From JBLMXQ01 sp050257855 (GTDB lineage: Bacteria > Acidobacteriota > Vicinamibacteria > Vicinamibacterales > CAVVIG01), in NCBI GenBank assembly GCA_050257855.1, contig JBLMXQ010000040.1, positions 1 through 64,000 of the forward strand: DNA of 64,000 nt, read 5' to 3'. Made by a program: the position numbers and the translations under genes. Shown here one piece after another: positions 7,705 to 15,883 of the stretch. Under the pieces are notes generated by a model, which saw only the letters and a program-made list of their open reading frames with translations, ran no database searches and was not told where the DNA came from. Position 1 is the stretch's first letter; the number at the start of each line of letters is the position of its first letter.

Positions 7705-8337
7705 TCAGTCCTGCGGCGGGTTCCTTGGAGAAGTCACGAACGGCTTGAAGATCGGTCCGACATGAAATGGCGACGGCGGCAGCTCGGGACCGACGTGAAA
7801 CGGGGAGGGAAGCAGCTCGGGACCGACGTGAAACGGGGAGGGAGGCAGCCCTGAATCCGGCAGCACGAAAGCGCCGGTCGCGGGGAATACAGTACGCCCC
7901 CTGTGACCATGCCCGCGGCGACTGCCGCCGACAGCGAGCGGTACGACCAGCGGGACGAAGGCGACGACCGGCCCTCTGTATTCGATTCCTGTGTCCGGTG
8001 CGTCCGGGCCGTGCCCGACGATGACGAGATCGGCCGGGGGCGGCAGTATCGGCTCGGCCGTCTGCGCGGCGGGCGCGGCCGGCGTCTGTGCTCGGCCGCT
8101 GCGCAGCATCGCCAGAAGTACCGGTTCGCTGACGCCTGCGGATCGCAGTGCTATCAGACCGTCGGCGTCAATGGAGAAGATGGTCTGGTCGCGGTCGATC
8201 ATCGCGACGATCACTTGATCCGAGACGCCGGCCTCGGTGAGCGATACGACTTCGTCGATCGTGATGGCGGACGCCGGCGCCGGGACCAGTGCAAGTCCGG
8301 CTGCCAGCAGGAAGAAGACGAGCGGGAATCGGCGCAC
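7705..8337 (-). CDS. Exported hypothetical protein with paired helical repeats and an 11-residue tail repeat
   Basis: The frame is open upstream to 8451, but the GTG at 8337 gives the product MRRFPLVFFLLAAGLALVPA with a clean signal peptide, so I start there (210 aa). Two related segments follow: IDEVVSLTEAGVSDQVIVAM and DGLIALRSAGVSEPVLLAML, each a short helix pair ending in a VSxxVxxAM pattern. After a Pro/Ala linker and a hydrophobic stretch, the C-terminus has three copies of (P/L)PSPFHVGPEL. Function unknown; the export signal and tail suggest a periplasmic or surface role. Confidence 0.65.
   Translation of the reverse strand: MRRFPLVFFLLAAGLALVPAPASAITIDEVVSLTEAGVSDQVIVAMIDRDQTIFSIDADGLIALRSAGVSEPVLLAMLRSGRAQTPAAPAAQTAEPILPPPADLVIVGHGPDAPDTGIEYRGPVVAFVPLVVPLAVGGSRRGHGHRGRTVFPATGAFVLPDSGLPPSPFHVGPELLPSPFHVGPELPPSPFHVGPIFKPFVTSPRNPPQD
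7758..7856 (-). repeat. 33-bp tandem repeat inside a coding region, three copies
   Basis: Units 7758-7790, 7791-7823 and 7824-7856 differ at a few bases. They encode three 11-residue copies of the type PPSPFHVGPEL in the exported protein at 7705-8337. Being in frame, gain or loss of copies would only change tail length. Confidence 0.9.
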
Positions 8338-8587
8338 AGCGTATAAGGATCGTGCAACGCGCTCGCCAGCCGGCAACGGCCGAAAACGGCCGATAAAAGC
8401 GCAAGGGGCGTCCCGGGGGCGCTCATCGACTGCTCTCGCCCCAGGACACAATCCGCCGGAGGGGACAGTCAGCCGGCACCGCGGTTCTTCGCAACCTGCT
8501 GTTTGACAGCGACTTGCGACCTGCCACAGAGGCTGAGCCCGGGCACGCCGCTTGCGTTCTCAGCCGGACGAGCAAGGAGATTCCGTC

Positions 8588-9541
8588 ATGCTGTCGAATC
8601 GACTCGCCTTTGCCGCGGTCGCGGTCGCGTGCGTCGCGGCGGCTGGCGTGGGCGGTTACCTGGCGTCGCGCCAGAACGTCGCGCCCACCCCGGTCGCGGC
8701 AGCCGTCGCGCCGGCCTCTTCGCCGACGGCCGCGCCTCAGGCGGGTCCCGTCGACGCGACCGAAGGCATCGTCAAGACCCCGGCAGCCGAGCCCGCGCCG
8801 GCAGCACCGGTCGCGCGCCCGGCGCGCCGTGCCGAGCCGACGCCGCGCGTGACGGCGCAGCGGACGTCCAGAACCGCACGCACGCAGCCGCCGGCCATTC
8901 CGGTCGAGCCCGTGTGGCCGACGGACACGGCCACGCCGCCGCCGCCCCCGCCCGCGACCGCCGAAGCGAATTCGACGCAACCGGCCGCACCGGACGACGC
9001 TGAGTCCAGGGCCCAGTACGAAGAGCTCGTCGTCGCGGCGGATTCGGTGATCGGCCTGCAGATCGACCATTCGGTGTCGAGCGAGACCGCGCGCGTCGAG
9101 GACCGCGTCGAGGCGCGGGTGACGCGCGACGTAAGGGTCGGCAACGAGGTCGCGATCCCGGCCGGTACCGAAGCCATCGGGTCGGTGACGCAGGTCGAGC
9201 GCGGCGGCAAGTTCAAGGAGCGCGCGCGTCTCGGCATTCGATTCCACACGCTGGTACTCGCGGACGGCACGAGGCTGCCGATCAGCACCGAGACGATTTA
9301 CCGTGAGGGCGAAGGCCCTGGCGATGCCGCGGCATCGCGCATCGGCGGCGGCGCCGTCGCGGGCGCGATTCTCGGCGCGATTCTCGGCGGCGCGCGAGGC
9401 GCGGCGATCGGCGCGACCACCGGCGCGGGTGCCGGAACGGCGGTGGTCGCCTCCGGCGATCGCCGATTCGTGACGCTGCCCGCTGGCTCGCCCATGACCG
9501 TGCGCATCCTGGCGCCGGTCAGCGTCACGGTCGAAAAGTAG
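8588..9541 (+). CDS. Membrane-anchored protein with Pro/Ala linker, beta domain and glycine zipper
   Basis: 317 aa. ATG 8588 is chosen over the longer frame because AAGGAGA (8574-8580) stands 7 nt before it. Residues 6-26 are a membrane anchor (FAAVAVACVAAAGVGGYLAS). A low-complexity Pro/Ala-rich linker runs to about residue 140. A beta domain then follows (SVIGLQIDHSVSSETARVED ... GNEVAIPAGTEAIGSVTQVE), resembling the C-terminal domain of VirB10/TrbI-type proteins in general look. Next is a glycine zipper (IGGGAVAGAILGAILGGARG) and a last beta segment. No secretion genes are nearby, so I infer only an envelope protein. Function unknown. Confidence 0.75.
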   Translation: MLSNRLAFAAVAVACVAAAGVGGYLASRQNVAPTPVAAAVAPASSPTAAPQAGPVDATEGIVKTPAAEPAPAAPVARPARRAEPTPRVTAQRTSRTARTQPPAIPVEPVWPTDTATPPPPPPATAEANSTQPAAPDDAESRAQYEELVVAADSVIGLQIDHSVSSETARVEDRVEARVTRDVRVGNEVAIPAGTEAIGSVTQVERGGKFKERARLGIRFHTLVLADGTRLPISTETIYREGEGPGDAAASRIGGGAVAGAILGAILGGARGAAIGATTGAGAGTAVVASGDRRFVTLPAGSPMTVRILAPVSVTVEK

Positions 9542-9641
9542 ATCGAACAGCGGCGATCCGGCGGCCTGTTCGGCAGGCCGCCGTGTCGATTTCCTGGTCT
9601 CCCGTGGACCAGTTGGAACATTCGAGGGTGGTGCCGCGTCA

Positions 9642-9662
9642 ATACCTTGTGACACAAGGTAT
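9642..9662. promoter_or_regulatory. Perfect 21-bp palindrome over the padR start: predicted autoregulatory operator
   Basis: The left arm is ATACCTTGTG, the centre a single A, and the right arm the exact complement CACAAGGTAT. The last two bases are the first two of the ATG at 9661. TACCTT (9643-9648) in the left arm could serve as a -10. PadR proteins are dimers that commonly bind such dyads in their own promoter, so autorepression is the likely use. Confidence 0.75.
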
Positions 9663-10035
9663 GCCGCTGGACACCTGGCTGGAACAGCTTCGGCGCGGAG
9701 GACTCGACCTGGCCATCCTCCTTTCGGTCTCGGCCGGCCCCCGCTACGGCCTCGCCCTCATCCAGCATCTCGAAGAATTCACCGACCTGGTCGTCACCGA
9801 AGGCACGATCTACCCGATTCTGGCGAGGCTCACGCGGGAGGGGCTGCTCGCCGCCGAGTGGGTGGAGGGCGAAGCGGCGCACCCGCGCAAGTACTACCGG
9901 CTCACCCGCACGGGCGAGAAGCGGCTTGCCGCGATGACCGGCGAGTGGCGAACGTTCGCCGGAAAGATCGACCGCCTGATCGACGCCGCAGGGCGCGAGC
10001 GCGGCGCGAGGCCGCTGGGAGACCGCCACTCATGA
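9661..10035 (+). CDS. PadR-family transcriptional regulator
   Basis: 124 aa if started at ATG 9661 (MPLDTWLEQLRRGGLDLAIL), the usual N-terminus. In-frame GTG codons at 9628, 9631 and 9649 are alternatives, because no Shine-Dalgarno fits the ATG and the message may be leaderless. The winged helix is typical: GPRYGLALIQHLEEF, VTEGTIYPILARLTREGLL and HPRKYYRLTRTGEKRL. A palindrome covers the start codon. The stop overlaps the ATG of the next gene by four bases (ATGA), so regulator and HAAS protein are translationally coupled, the common pairing of this family. Confidence 0.92.
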   Translation: MPLDTWLEQLRRGGLDLAILLSVSAGPRYGLALIQHLEEFTDLVVTEGTIYPILARLTREGLLAAEWVEGEAAHPRKYYRLTRTGEKRLAAMTGEWRTFAGKIDRLIDAAGRERGARPLGDRHS

Positions 10036-10655
10036 CGCTGAGCCAGACGGGGGAATCGCGCGTCAACGGCTACATGTTCGTGCTCCAGCGGTCGCTGTCG
10101 ACCTTCCTGCCGCGCGACATCGTCAGCGACGCGGTACGCGAAATCGAATCGCATCTGCGCGAACGGATCGCCGCCTCGGACGGCACGCCGAACGAGCGCG
10201 ACGCGCTCGAGCGTATTCTCGCCGAGCTCGGGCCGCCGCTCCGCGTGGCCCAGGCGTATTCGACCGAACGGATCATCGATGAAGCGGTGACGACCGGACG
10301 AGTCGTGCCGATCCTGCGCGCCATCTGGCACATGGCCATGACGACCATCTCCGGTTTCTTCGTCGGCCTCGGACTACTCATCGGCTACGCGGTGGCCGGA
10401 GCACTGGTCCTGGTCGCGATCATGAAGCCGGTGTTTCCGGACAACACCGGGATCTGGGTGGGGCCTGACACGTTCGCCATCGGCGCCCATTTCCCGCCGC
10501 CGCCCGGCCTGACGTTGTACGGCGGCTACTGGTTCATTCCGTTCGCGCTCGCCGGAGGGCTCGCGATCCTGGTCCTGACGCACCGGCTTGCGCGCAGGCT
10601 GCTCGCCCGCTGGCAGGCGCGTCGCTCTGGCGCGTCGGGTGGGTTCGTAGGATGA
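10032..10655 (+). CDS. HAAS-domain (DUF1700-like) membrane protein
   Basis: 207 aa, coupled to padR by a four-base overlap. The first 90 residues form the helical HAAS part (VNGYMFVLQRSLSTFLPRDI, then EIESHLRERIAASDGTPNE and ILAELGPPLRVAQAYSTE). Two membrane helices follow (about 103-125, ISGFFVGLGLLIGYAVAGAL, and about 165-190, WFIPFALAGGLAILVLTH), with an extracytoplasmic loop between them and a basic cytoplasmic tail. HAAS proteins are thought to act as membrane partners of PadR regulators in envelope signalling. Confidence 0.85.
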   Translation: MTLSQTGESRVNGYMFVLQRSLSTFLPRDIVSDAVREIESHLRERIAASDGTPNERDALERILAELGPPLRVAQAYSTERIIDEAVTTGRVVPILRAIWHMAMTTISGFFVGLGLLIGYAVAGALVLVAIMKPVFPDNTGIWVGPDTFAIGAHFPPPPGLTLYGGYWFIPFALAGGLAILVLTHRLARRLLARWQARRSGASGGFVG

Positions 10656-10686
10656 TGGACCCTCCACGCGTATTCAGGAGGGACCC

Positions 10687-11229
10687 ATGACGCGTTCCCT
10701 GATCCTCGCAGCGGCCGTGGCCGTTGGTCTGTCCGCCGGACCAGCCGGCGCTCAGCAGGTCACCAGGGGCGAGATTCCCGGCATCCGGAATTTCGCACGG
10801 CTCGAAACGACGGTTGCGTGCGGCGGCGCCGTGAAGACCGACTCCGTGCCGGAGATCGAGAAGATGGGCTTCAAGGCCATCTTCAACCTGCGGCTCGCGA
10901 GCGAGCCCGGAGCGGACATCGCGGGCGAGGAAGCGGCGGCAAAGGCGGTCGGTCTGAACTACATCCACGTGCCGTTCACGCCGAGATCACCCGATCCCGC
11001 CTCGGTCGACAAGTTCCTCGCTGCTATCAAGGACCCGGCCAACGATCCCGCGTTCATCCACTGCTCGGGCGGAAACCGTGCTGCCGGGTTCTGGCTGATC
11101 AAACGCGTGCTGGTCGATCACTGGGATACGGCCCGTGCCGTCAAGGAAGCCGAGACGCTCGGTTTGAACGACAAGGGCGCCATGAAACGATTCGCCCTCG
11201 AGTACATCAACTCACACAAAGCCCTGTGA
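10687..11229 (+). CDS. Exported phosphatase-like protein (DUF442/DSP-PTPase fold)
   Basis: 180 aa with a strong ribosome site (AGGAGGG, 4 nt before the ATG) and a signal peptide (MTRSLILAAAVAVGLSAGPAGAQQ). The body matches the beta-lactamase-hydrolase-like phosphatase family: GIRNFARLETTVACGGAVKT, MGFKAIFNLRLASEPG, VPFTPRSPDP, and the loop H125-C126-S-G-G-N-R131. The C-x4-R loop is one residue shorter than the C-x5-R of true tyrosine phosphatases, so activity is uncertain; rhodanese-type loops have this length. The stop overlaps the GTG of the decarboxylase gene. Confidence 0.8.
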   Translation: MTRSLILAAAVAVGLSAGPAGAQQVTRGEIPGIRNFARLETTVACGGAVKTDSVPEIEKMGFKAIFNLRLASEPGADIAGEEAAAKAVGLNYIHVPFTPRSPDPASVDKFLAAIKDPANDPAFIHCSGGNRAAGFWLIKRVLVDHWDTARAVKEAETLGLNDKGAMKRFALEYINSHKAL

Positions 11230-12647
11230 CCGGCGACGAATTCCGCCGGGCAGGACACGCGCTGGTCGACTGGATCGCCGACTACCTCGAGCACTCGGAC
11301 AAGTACCCGGTCCTCGCGCGGGTCGCGCCGGGCGACATCCGTCAGGCGCTTCCGCGCGAGGCTCCCGAGCAGGGCGAGCCGTTCGAAGCGATCATGGCCG
11401 ACTTCGAGCGCGTGATCGTGCCCGCCCTCACGCACTGGAACCACCCGGGGTTCTTCGCGTACTTCGCCATCACGGGCAGCGCGCCCGGCGTGCTCGCCGA
11501 ATTCCTCTCCGCCGCGCTCAATCAGCAGGCGATGCTCTGGCGCACGTCGCCGGCCGCCACCGAGCTCGAGGAAGTGACGCTCGGCTGGCTCCGCCGGCTG
11601 ATCGGGCTGCCGGAGGCCTTCGAGGGCGTCATCTACGACACCGCGTCAATCGCGACGATGCACGCGCTGGTCGCGGCACGCCAGGCCGCGATCCCCGATG
11701 TGCGCGCGAAAGGACTGTCCGGCCGGCCCGACGTTCCGCGGATCCGCGTGTACTGCTCCGAGCAGACGCACTCGTCGATCGACAAGTCCGTGATTGCCAT
11801 CGGCCTCGGCCACGAGTCGCTCCGCAAGGTGCCGGTGGACGACGCGTTTCGGATGCGCGTCGACGCGCTCGCGGCCGCTGTCGCGGAAGATCGCGCCGCC
11901 GGCCTGCTGCCGATCGCCGTCGTCGCGACGGTCGGCACGACGTCGACGACGAGCGTCGATCCGGTCGCGGCCATCGCGGACATCTGCGCGCGCGAGAAGC
12001 TGTGGCTGCACGTCGATGCCGCGTACGGCGGTGTGGCGGCCATGCTGCCGGAGCACCGCTACGTGCTCGACGGCGCGGAGCGCGCCGATTCCTTCGTCGT
12101 GAACCCGCACAAGTGGCTGTTCACGCCGTTCGACCTGAGCGCGTTCTACTGCCGCCGCATGGACATCGTGCGCGCGGCGTTCTCGCTCACGCCGGAATAC
12201 CTGCGGACGTCGGACCCGGGATCGGTGAAGAACCTCATGGACACGGGTGTCCAGCTCGGCCGCCGGTTCAGAGCGCTCAAGCTCTGGATGATCCTGCGCT
12301 CGTTCGGCGCCAGCGAGCTTCGCGCGCTCATCGCCGGGCACATGCGACTCGCGCAGGAACTGGCGGGCTGGATCGACGCGCACCCCGACTTCGAGCGCAT
12401 GGCGCCGGTCCCCTTCAGCGTCGTCTGCTTCCGGTGGAAGCCCGCGGGGGGCGCGATGTCCGACGAGGATCTGGATCGCGCGAACGAGAAGCTGATCGAC
12501 GACGTCAACCGGACCGGGGAGGTGTTTCTGTCGCACACGCGGCTGCGCGGCCGCGTCGCGCTCCGCGTGGCGATCGGTCATCTCCGGACGACCAGGCAGC
12601 ACGTCCGAAGGGCGTGGGAGCTGCTCCAGGAACGGGCAGGGGCATGA
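11226..12647 (+). CDS. Pyridoxal-dependent aromatic-L-amino-acid decarboxylase family protein
   Basis: 473 aa from GTG 11226, overlapping the previous stop (GTGA). The start is supported by MTGDEFRRAGHALVDWIADY, the normal N-terminus of group II decarboxylases. Key parts are WNHPGFFAYFAITGSAPGVL, the substrate loop region, HVDAAYGG with the conserved Asp, and VVNPHKWLF with the PLP lysine K296. The size and motifs suit tryptophan/DOPA/tyrosine decarboxylases rather than glutamate decarboxylase. Product would be an aromatic amine. It overlaps the pirin gene by four bases, so the two are made together. Confidence 0.93.
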   Translation: MTGDEFRRAGHALVDWIADYLEHSDKYPVLARVAPGDIRQALPREAPEQGEPFEAIMADFERVIVPALTHWNHPGFFAYFAITGSAPGVLAEFLSAALNQQAMLWRTSPAATELEEVTLGWLRRLIGLPEAFEGVIYDTASIATMHALVAARQAAIPDVRAKGLSGRPDVPRIRVYCSEQTHSSIDKSVIAIGLGHESLRKVPVDDAFRMRVDALAAAVAEDRAAGLLPIAVVATVGTTSTTSVDPVAAIADICAREKLWLHVDAAYGGVAAMLPEHRYVLDGAERADSFVVNPHKWLFTPFDLSAFYCRRMDIVRAAFSLTPEYLRTSDPGSVKNLMDTGVQLGRRFRALKLWMILRSFGASELRALIAGHMRLAQELAGWIDAHPDFERMAPVPFSVVCFRWKPAGGAMSDEDLDRANEKLIDDVNRTGEVFLSHTRLRGRVALRVAIGHLRTTRQHVRRAWELLQERAGA

Positions 12648-13342
12648 TCACCGTACGTCACGCCGGCCAGCGGCTGCACACGCACCTCGGCTGGCTCGAC
12701 AGCTGGCACACGTTCTCGTTCGGCGAGCACTACGACCCTCGCTACATGGGGTTTCGCGCTCTTCGCGTCATCAACGACGATCGCGTGGCGCCGGGGCAGG
12801 GATTCGGCACGCATCCGCACCGCGACATGGAGATCCTGTCGTACGTGCTCGAAGGCGCGCTGAAACACCGCGACAGCCTCGGTACCGGATCGATGATCGG
12901 CGCAGGGGACGTGCAGCGGATGACGGCGGGCACCGGCGTGCTGCACAGCGAGTTCAACGCGTCGGATACGGAGCCGGTGCACTTCATCCAGATCTGGATC
13001 GAGCCGGAGCGCCAGCGCCTCGAGCCCGAGTACGAACAGCGTCCGTTTCCACCGGCGGCGCGCCGCGGCCGGCTGACGCTGCTTGCGTCACGGGACGGGC
13101 GCGCTGACTCGCTGAGGATTCACCAGGACGTCGATCTCTTCTCGGCCGCGCTCGCGCCTTCCGACGGCGTTTCGCACTCGATGCGACCCGATCGCCACGC
13201 ATGGGTGCAGGTCGCGCGCGGCGCCGTGCAACTCAACGGTGTGCGGCTGTCGGCCGGCGACGGCGCGGCGATCAGCAACGAGTCGGCGCTCGAACTGTCC
13301 TCATCGGAAGACAGCGAAGCGCTGCTGTTCGATCTCGTCTGA
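12644..13342 (+). CDS. Pirin-family bicupin protein (YhaK/quercetin dioxygenase-like)
   Basis: 232 aa from ATG 12644, which overlaps the decarboxylase stop. The N-terminal cupin has the pirin ligands H57 and H59 (GTHPHRDMEILSYVLEG) and H101 and E103 (TGVLHSEFNAS). The C-terminal cupin (about 130-230) is degenerate. Relatives include quercetin 2,3-dioxygenases and metal-dependent regulators. Coupling to an aromatic amino acid decarboxylase suggests it acts on a product of the aromatic amine pathway or protects it, but that is inference. Confidence 0.9.
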   Translation: MITVRHAGQRLHTHLGWLDSWHTFSFGEHYDPRYMGFRALRVINDDRVAPGQGFGTHPHRDMEILSYVLEGALKHRDSLGTGSMIGAGDVQRMTAGTGVLHSEFNASDTEPVHFIQIWIEPERQRLEPEYEQRPFPPAARRGRLTLLASRDGRADSLRIHQDVDLFSAALAPSDGVSHSMRPDRHAWVQVARGAVQLNGVRLSAGDGAAISNESALELSSSEDSEALLFDLV

Positions 13343-13461
13343 GTTCCGGTGAGTTCCGGCGCGGGGCACATCCTTTGCACCGCCACACTCCGAACGCCTG
13401 AGCCTTGGGCAGTGACGCGCGTCGCGTCGCGTGCTCGGGCGGACCAAGGAGTGATGAGCCG

Positions 13462-14022
13462 ATGCGAAGTGCACACACGATGGTGATCGCGACGGCAGCG
13501 GCGGTGCTGCTCGTCGCTCCGCAGGCCCGCGCGGACGCATGGGTCAGTCCGTGGGCAGGCGTGAACTTCGGCAGCCGTGTGAACGACGGCCGTACAGCCC
13601 TCGGTCTCGACGCTGGCGGCATGGGGGCCGGAGTGTTCGGCGGCGAACTGGACTTCGGCTACAGCCCGAGCTTCTTCGGCACGTCCACCGACTTCGGAAA
13701 CAACACCGTCGTCGATGTGATGGCGAACATCATCATCGGCGTCCCGATCGGCGGAACCCACGGCGTGGGCGTGCGCCCGTACGTGACCGGCGGCGTCGGC
13801 CTGATCCGGTCGCAGATCGACGGCGGCACGCTGTTCGACGTGAAGACGTCGAAGAACGACTTCGGCTTCAATCTGGGCGGAGGCGTCATGGGGTTCATGT
13901 CCGATCACTTCGGCCTGCGCGGCGACCTCCGCTACTTCCGGACCACGAACAACAGCTTCGCGAATCTGGGCCTCGGCCAGATGAAGTTCTGGCGTATCTC
14001 GGGTGGGCTCGTCTTCAGATAG
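13462..14022 (+). CDS. Outer membrane beta-barrel protein
   Basis: 186 aa from ATG 13462, with AAGGAG at 13446-13451. Signal peptide MRSAHTMVIATAAAVLLVAP ends at ARA-DAW. The mature part alternates hydrophobic and polar residues in strands rich in Gly and aromatics (WVSPWAGVNFGS, GGELDFGYSP, VRPYVTGGVGLI, FGFNLGGGVMGFMSDHFGLR), as in eight-stranded OmpA/opacity-type barrels, and ends with an aromatic-terminated strand (GGLVFR). Specific role unknown. It converges with sixA, whose stop lies 8 bp inside its 3' end. Confidence 0.85.
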   Translation: MRSAHTMVIATAAAVLLVAPQARADAWVSPWAGVNFGSRVNDGRTALGLDAGGMGAGVFGGELDFGYSPSFFGTSTDFGNNTVVDVMANIIIGVPIGGTHGVGVRPYVTGGVGLIRSQIDGGTLFDVKTSKNDFGFNLGGGVMGFMSDHFGLRGDLRYFRTTNNSFANLGLGQMKFWRISGGLVFR

Positions 14023-14470
14023 ACAGCCGCCACGCCTCGCGCCACGTTTCCCCCGCATCGTCGCTGACGAGCGCGACGGCGCCGTGCGGGGGGAACGTGA
14101 CCTGGGGCGCGTCTGCTGCGCCAGCCGTCAGCAGCGCGAGCAGCCGCGGCAGATGGGGAAAATGCCCGGCGACCAGGATGTCGCGGGTTTCGCCGCGCAG
14201 CCGGTCGCGCATCCACTCGGGGTTGTCGTCCGGCTGCAGGTCGCGCGACGCGGCGAGCTCCGCGAACGGATTACACGCCCGCCGGAACGCTTCGGCCGTC
14301 TGGCGGGCGCGCAGCTTTCCGCTGTGCCAGATGACGTCCGGCTTCGCGCCGCGGGCGCCGGCCTCGCGCGCAAGCCGTTCGACCGCATTCCGTCCGGTCG
14401 CAGACAGCGGTCGGCGCGAATCGAGATCGGGCCCGACCGCATCGCCGTGGTGAACCAGATAGAGGTGCAT
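14015..14470 (-). CDS. sixA: Histidine phosphatase SixA-like protein
   Basis: 151 aa from ATG 14470 (MHLYLVHHGDAVGPDLDS). SixA removes phosphate from phosphohistidine in phosphotransfer proteins. The family's second half is intact: IWHSGKLRARQTAEAF and ILVAGHFPHLPRLLALL, the latter with the second catalytic histidine. The first motif is H-H-G where R-H-G is standard, so the arginine that binds phosphate is replaced. Overlaps the end of the barrel gene by 8 bp on the opposite strand. Confidence 0.85.
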   Translation of the reverse strand: MHLYLVHHGDAVGPDLDSRRPLSATGRNAVERLAREAGARGAKPDVIWHSGKLRARQTAEAFRRACNPFAELAASRDLQPDDNPEWMRDRLRGETRDILVAGHFPHLPRLLALLTAGAADAPQVTFPPHGAVALVSDDAGETWREAWRLSI

Positions 14471-14519
14471 CCGGGTGTCCGGACCGGGGCTGTGCTCGTG
14501 GGCCGGGTGCCGGCAGCTC

Positions 14520-15434
14520 CTACTGCGGCGCGAACTCCGCGTGGCGGCCGACGTAATCCTTCTCACCGGCGAGGACGCGCACTTTCATGCGGTTCTCGGG
14601 CGGCGGCAGCGGACACGTCGTGAACGGGTTGAACGAGCACGGCGGGTTGTACGCTTCGTTGAAGTCCAGGACCGTGGTGCCGTCCGGCTTCAGATCCGCG
14701 TAGAGAAAGCGTGCGGCATGGTAGGTCTCGTGGCCGGTCGTGCCGTCGGTGAAGATGAAGAAGAACCGGTTCGGCCTCGTCGTCATCGGGCGCATCCGGA
14801 TCGTCTGGCCGTCCAGCGTGAACTCGACGAGCCCTTCGGTCTTGTACGTCGCGAAGTCTCCGGTGATCATCGGCACCTTCACCTCGCGGGCTTCCGGCTC
14901 GCGAATGAAGCGCCCGACGACGCGGTATTTCGGATCGATCGGGAACCAGGTGAAGCCGGCGAAGTTGCGGGCGACCTCGCCCTGCTCGTCGCGGATGCGG
15001 ATGGCCCGGCGATCGCCGCTCGTGTGCACCCAGATCGCGACTGAGCCGATCGTCAGCTCGTCGGGCGGCTCCTTGCCGCCGTCGTTTCGCAGGGCGATTG
15101 GCGACGTGACCGGCTGGCCCTTCAGCGTGACGCCGGCGCCGGGCTTCGGCTCGAACCGCACGTCGGAGCCGTTGAGGACGAACGTGCCGATCTCGGCGGG
15201 GGTGGAGGCCGGCAGGCGCACGGCATTTCCTTCGGCGCTCCCGGCGCGGTTCTCACCCGGCTCGAGGAACGCGAGGCCGGCGAGCGACACGTATTCCTTG
15301 CGGTAGTCCGCTTCGTGCTTCGCGCGGAACTGCTCGACTTCCTGACGGTACGCCTCGGGCCGGGGCTCGTTCTTTCCGCAAGCCGCGGCGACGAGCGCCA
15401 GCGCTCCGGCCGCGATCACTGTTCCTGCGCGCAT
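14520..15434 (-). CDS. DUF1684 lipoprotein
   Basis: 304 aa from ATG 15434, with GGGGGA upstream; a TTG at 15449 is less likely. Lipoprotein signal peptide with C19 (ALALVAAAC). The body is DUF1684: EVEQFRAKHEADYRKEYVSL, GLAFLEPGENRAGS, FTWFPIDPKYRVVGRFI and, near the end, DFNEAYNPPCSFNPFTTCPL, the strongly conserved C-terminal motif. Such proteins are common in Acidobacteria and Bacteroidetes; function is unknown. Confidence 0.9.
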   Translation of the reverse strand: MRAGTVIAAGALALVAAACGKNEPRPEAYRQEVEQFRAKHEADYRKEYVSLAGLAFLEPGENRAGSAEGNAVRLPASTPAEIGTFVLNGSDVRFEPKPGAGVTLKGQPVTSPIALRNDGGKEPPDELTIGSVAIWVHTSGDRRAIRIRDEQGEVARNFAGFTWFPIDPKYRVVGRFIREPEAREVKVPMITGDFATYKTEGLVEFTLDGQTIRMRPMTTRPNRFFFIFTDGTTGHETYHAARFLYADLKPDGTTVLDFNEAYNPPCSFNPFTTCPLPPPENRMKVRVLAGEKDYVGRHAEFAPQ

Positions 15435-15470
15435 GCATTCCCCCCGCAAGTGATGGCATCCTAGTCCCCG

Positions 15471-15881
15471 TTGCGGAAACCGGTCAAATCGGGCGTGGGC
15501 GGCTGGTTGCTGCTGTTGTGCATCCTGCTGCTGGCATGGCAGCCGCTCAGCCTCGGCCTCGTGGCATCGAGCGCGGTGGACGCGATCGCGCTTCGCGGTC
15601 TGCCCCTCGCGCTCGTCCTTCTGACGCGCGTGCTCGTGGCAGGGTTCGGCATCGCCGCCGGCCTCGCGCTGCTGAGCCGACGCCCGGCGGCCGTGGCCAT
15701 GGCGAAGCTGTCGTTGCTCCTGTCGGCGGCCACCGACCTGTTCGTCTACACCACACCATACTGGCCGAACAACCGGTTGCCCGGCGACACGCCGATCTAC
15801 ATCGCCGGCTCGCTGCTCTACTGCGGCCTCTGGCTGGCGTACCTGTCCCGATCCGAGCGCGTGAAACGGACGTACGCATGA
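15471..15881 (+). CDS. DUF2569-like integral membrane protein
   Basis: 136 aa from TTG 15471. Four hydrophobic segments (WLLLLCILLLAWQPLSLGLV; LALVLLTRVLVAGFGIAAGL; about 75-93; IYIAGSLLYCGLWLAYL) and a start GVGGWLLL resemble DUF2569. The TTG start is weak: no ribosome site is evident and the gene is divergent from the DUF1684 lipoprotein with only 36 bp between. Its stop codon is directly followed by the 418-bp repeat element. Confidence 0.65.
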   Translation: MRKPVKSGVGGWLLLLCILLLAWQPLSLGLVASSAVDAIALRGLPLALVLLTRVLVAGFGIAAGLALLSRRPAAVAMAKLSLLLSAATDLFVYTTPYWPNNRLPGDTPIYIAGSLLYCGLWLAYLSRSERVKRTYA

Positions 15882-15883
15882 AA

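Noticed and set aside
8377..8392. CGGCCG-AAAA-CGGCCG dyad upstream of the exported protein gene at 8337
   Set aside because: Six-base arms of plain GC sequence are expected by chance in this genome; no second copy seen nearby, so not listed as an operator.
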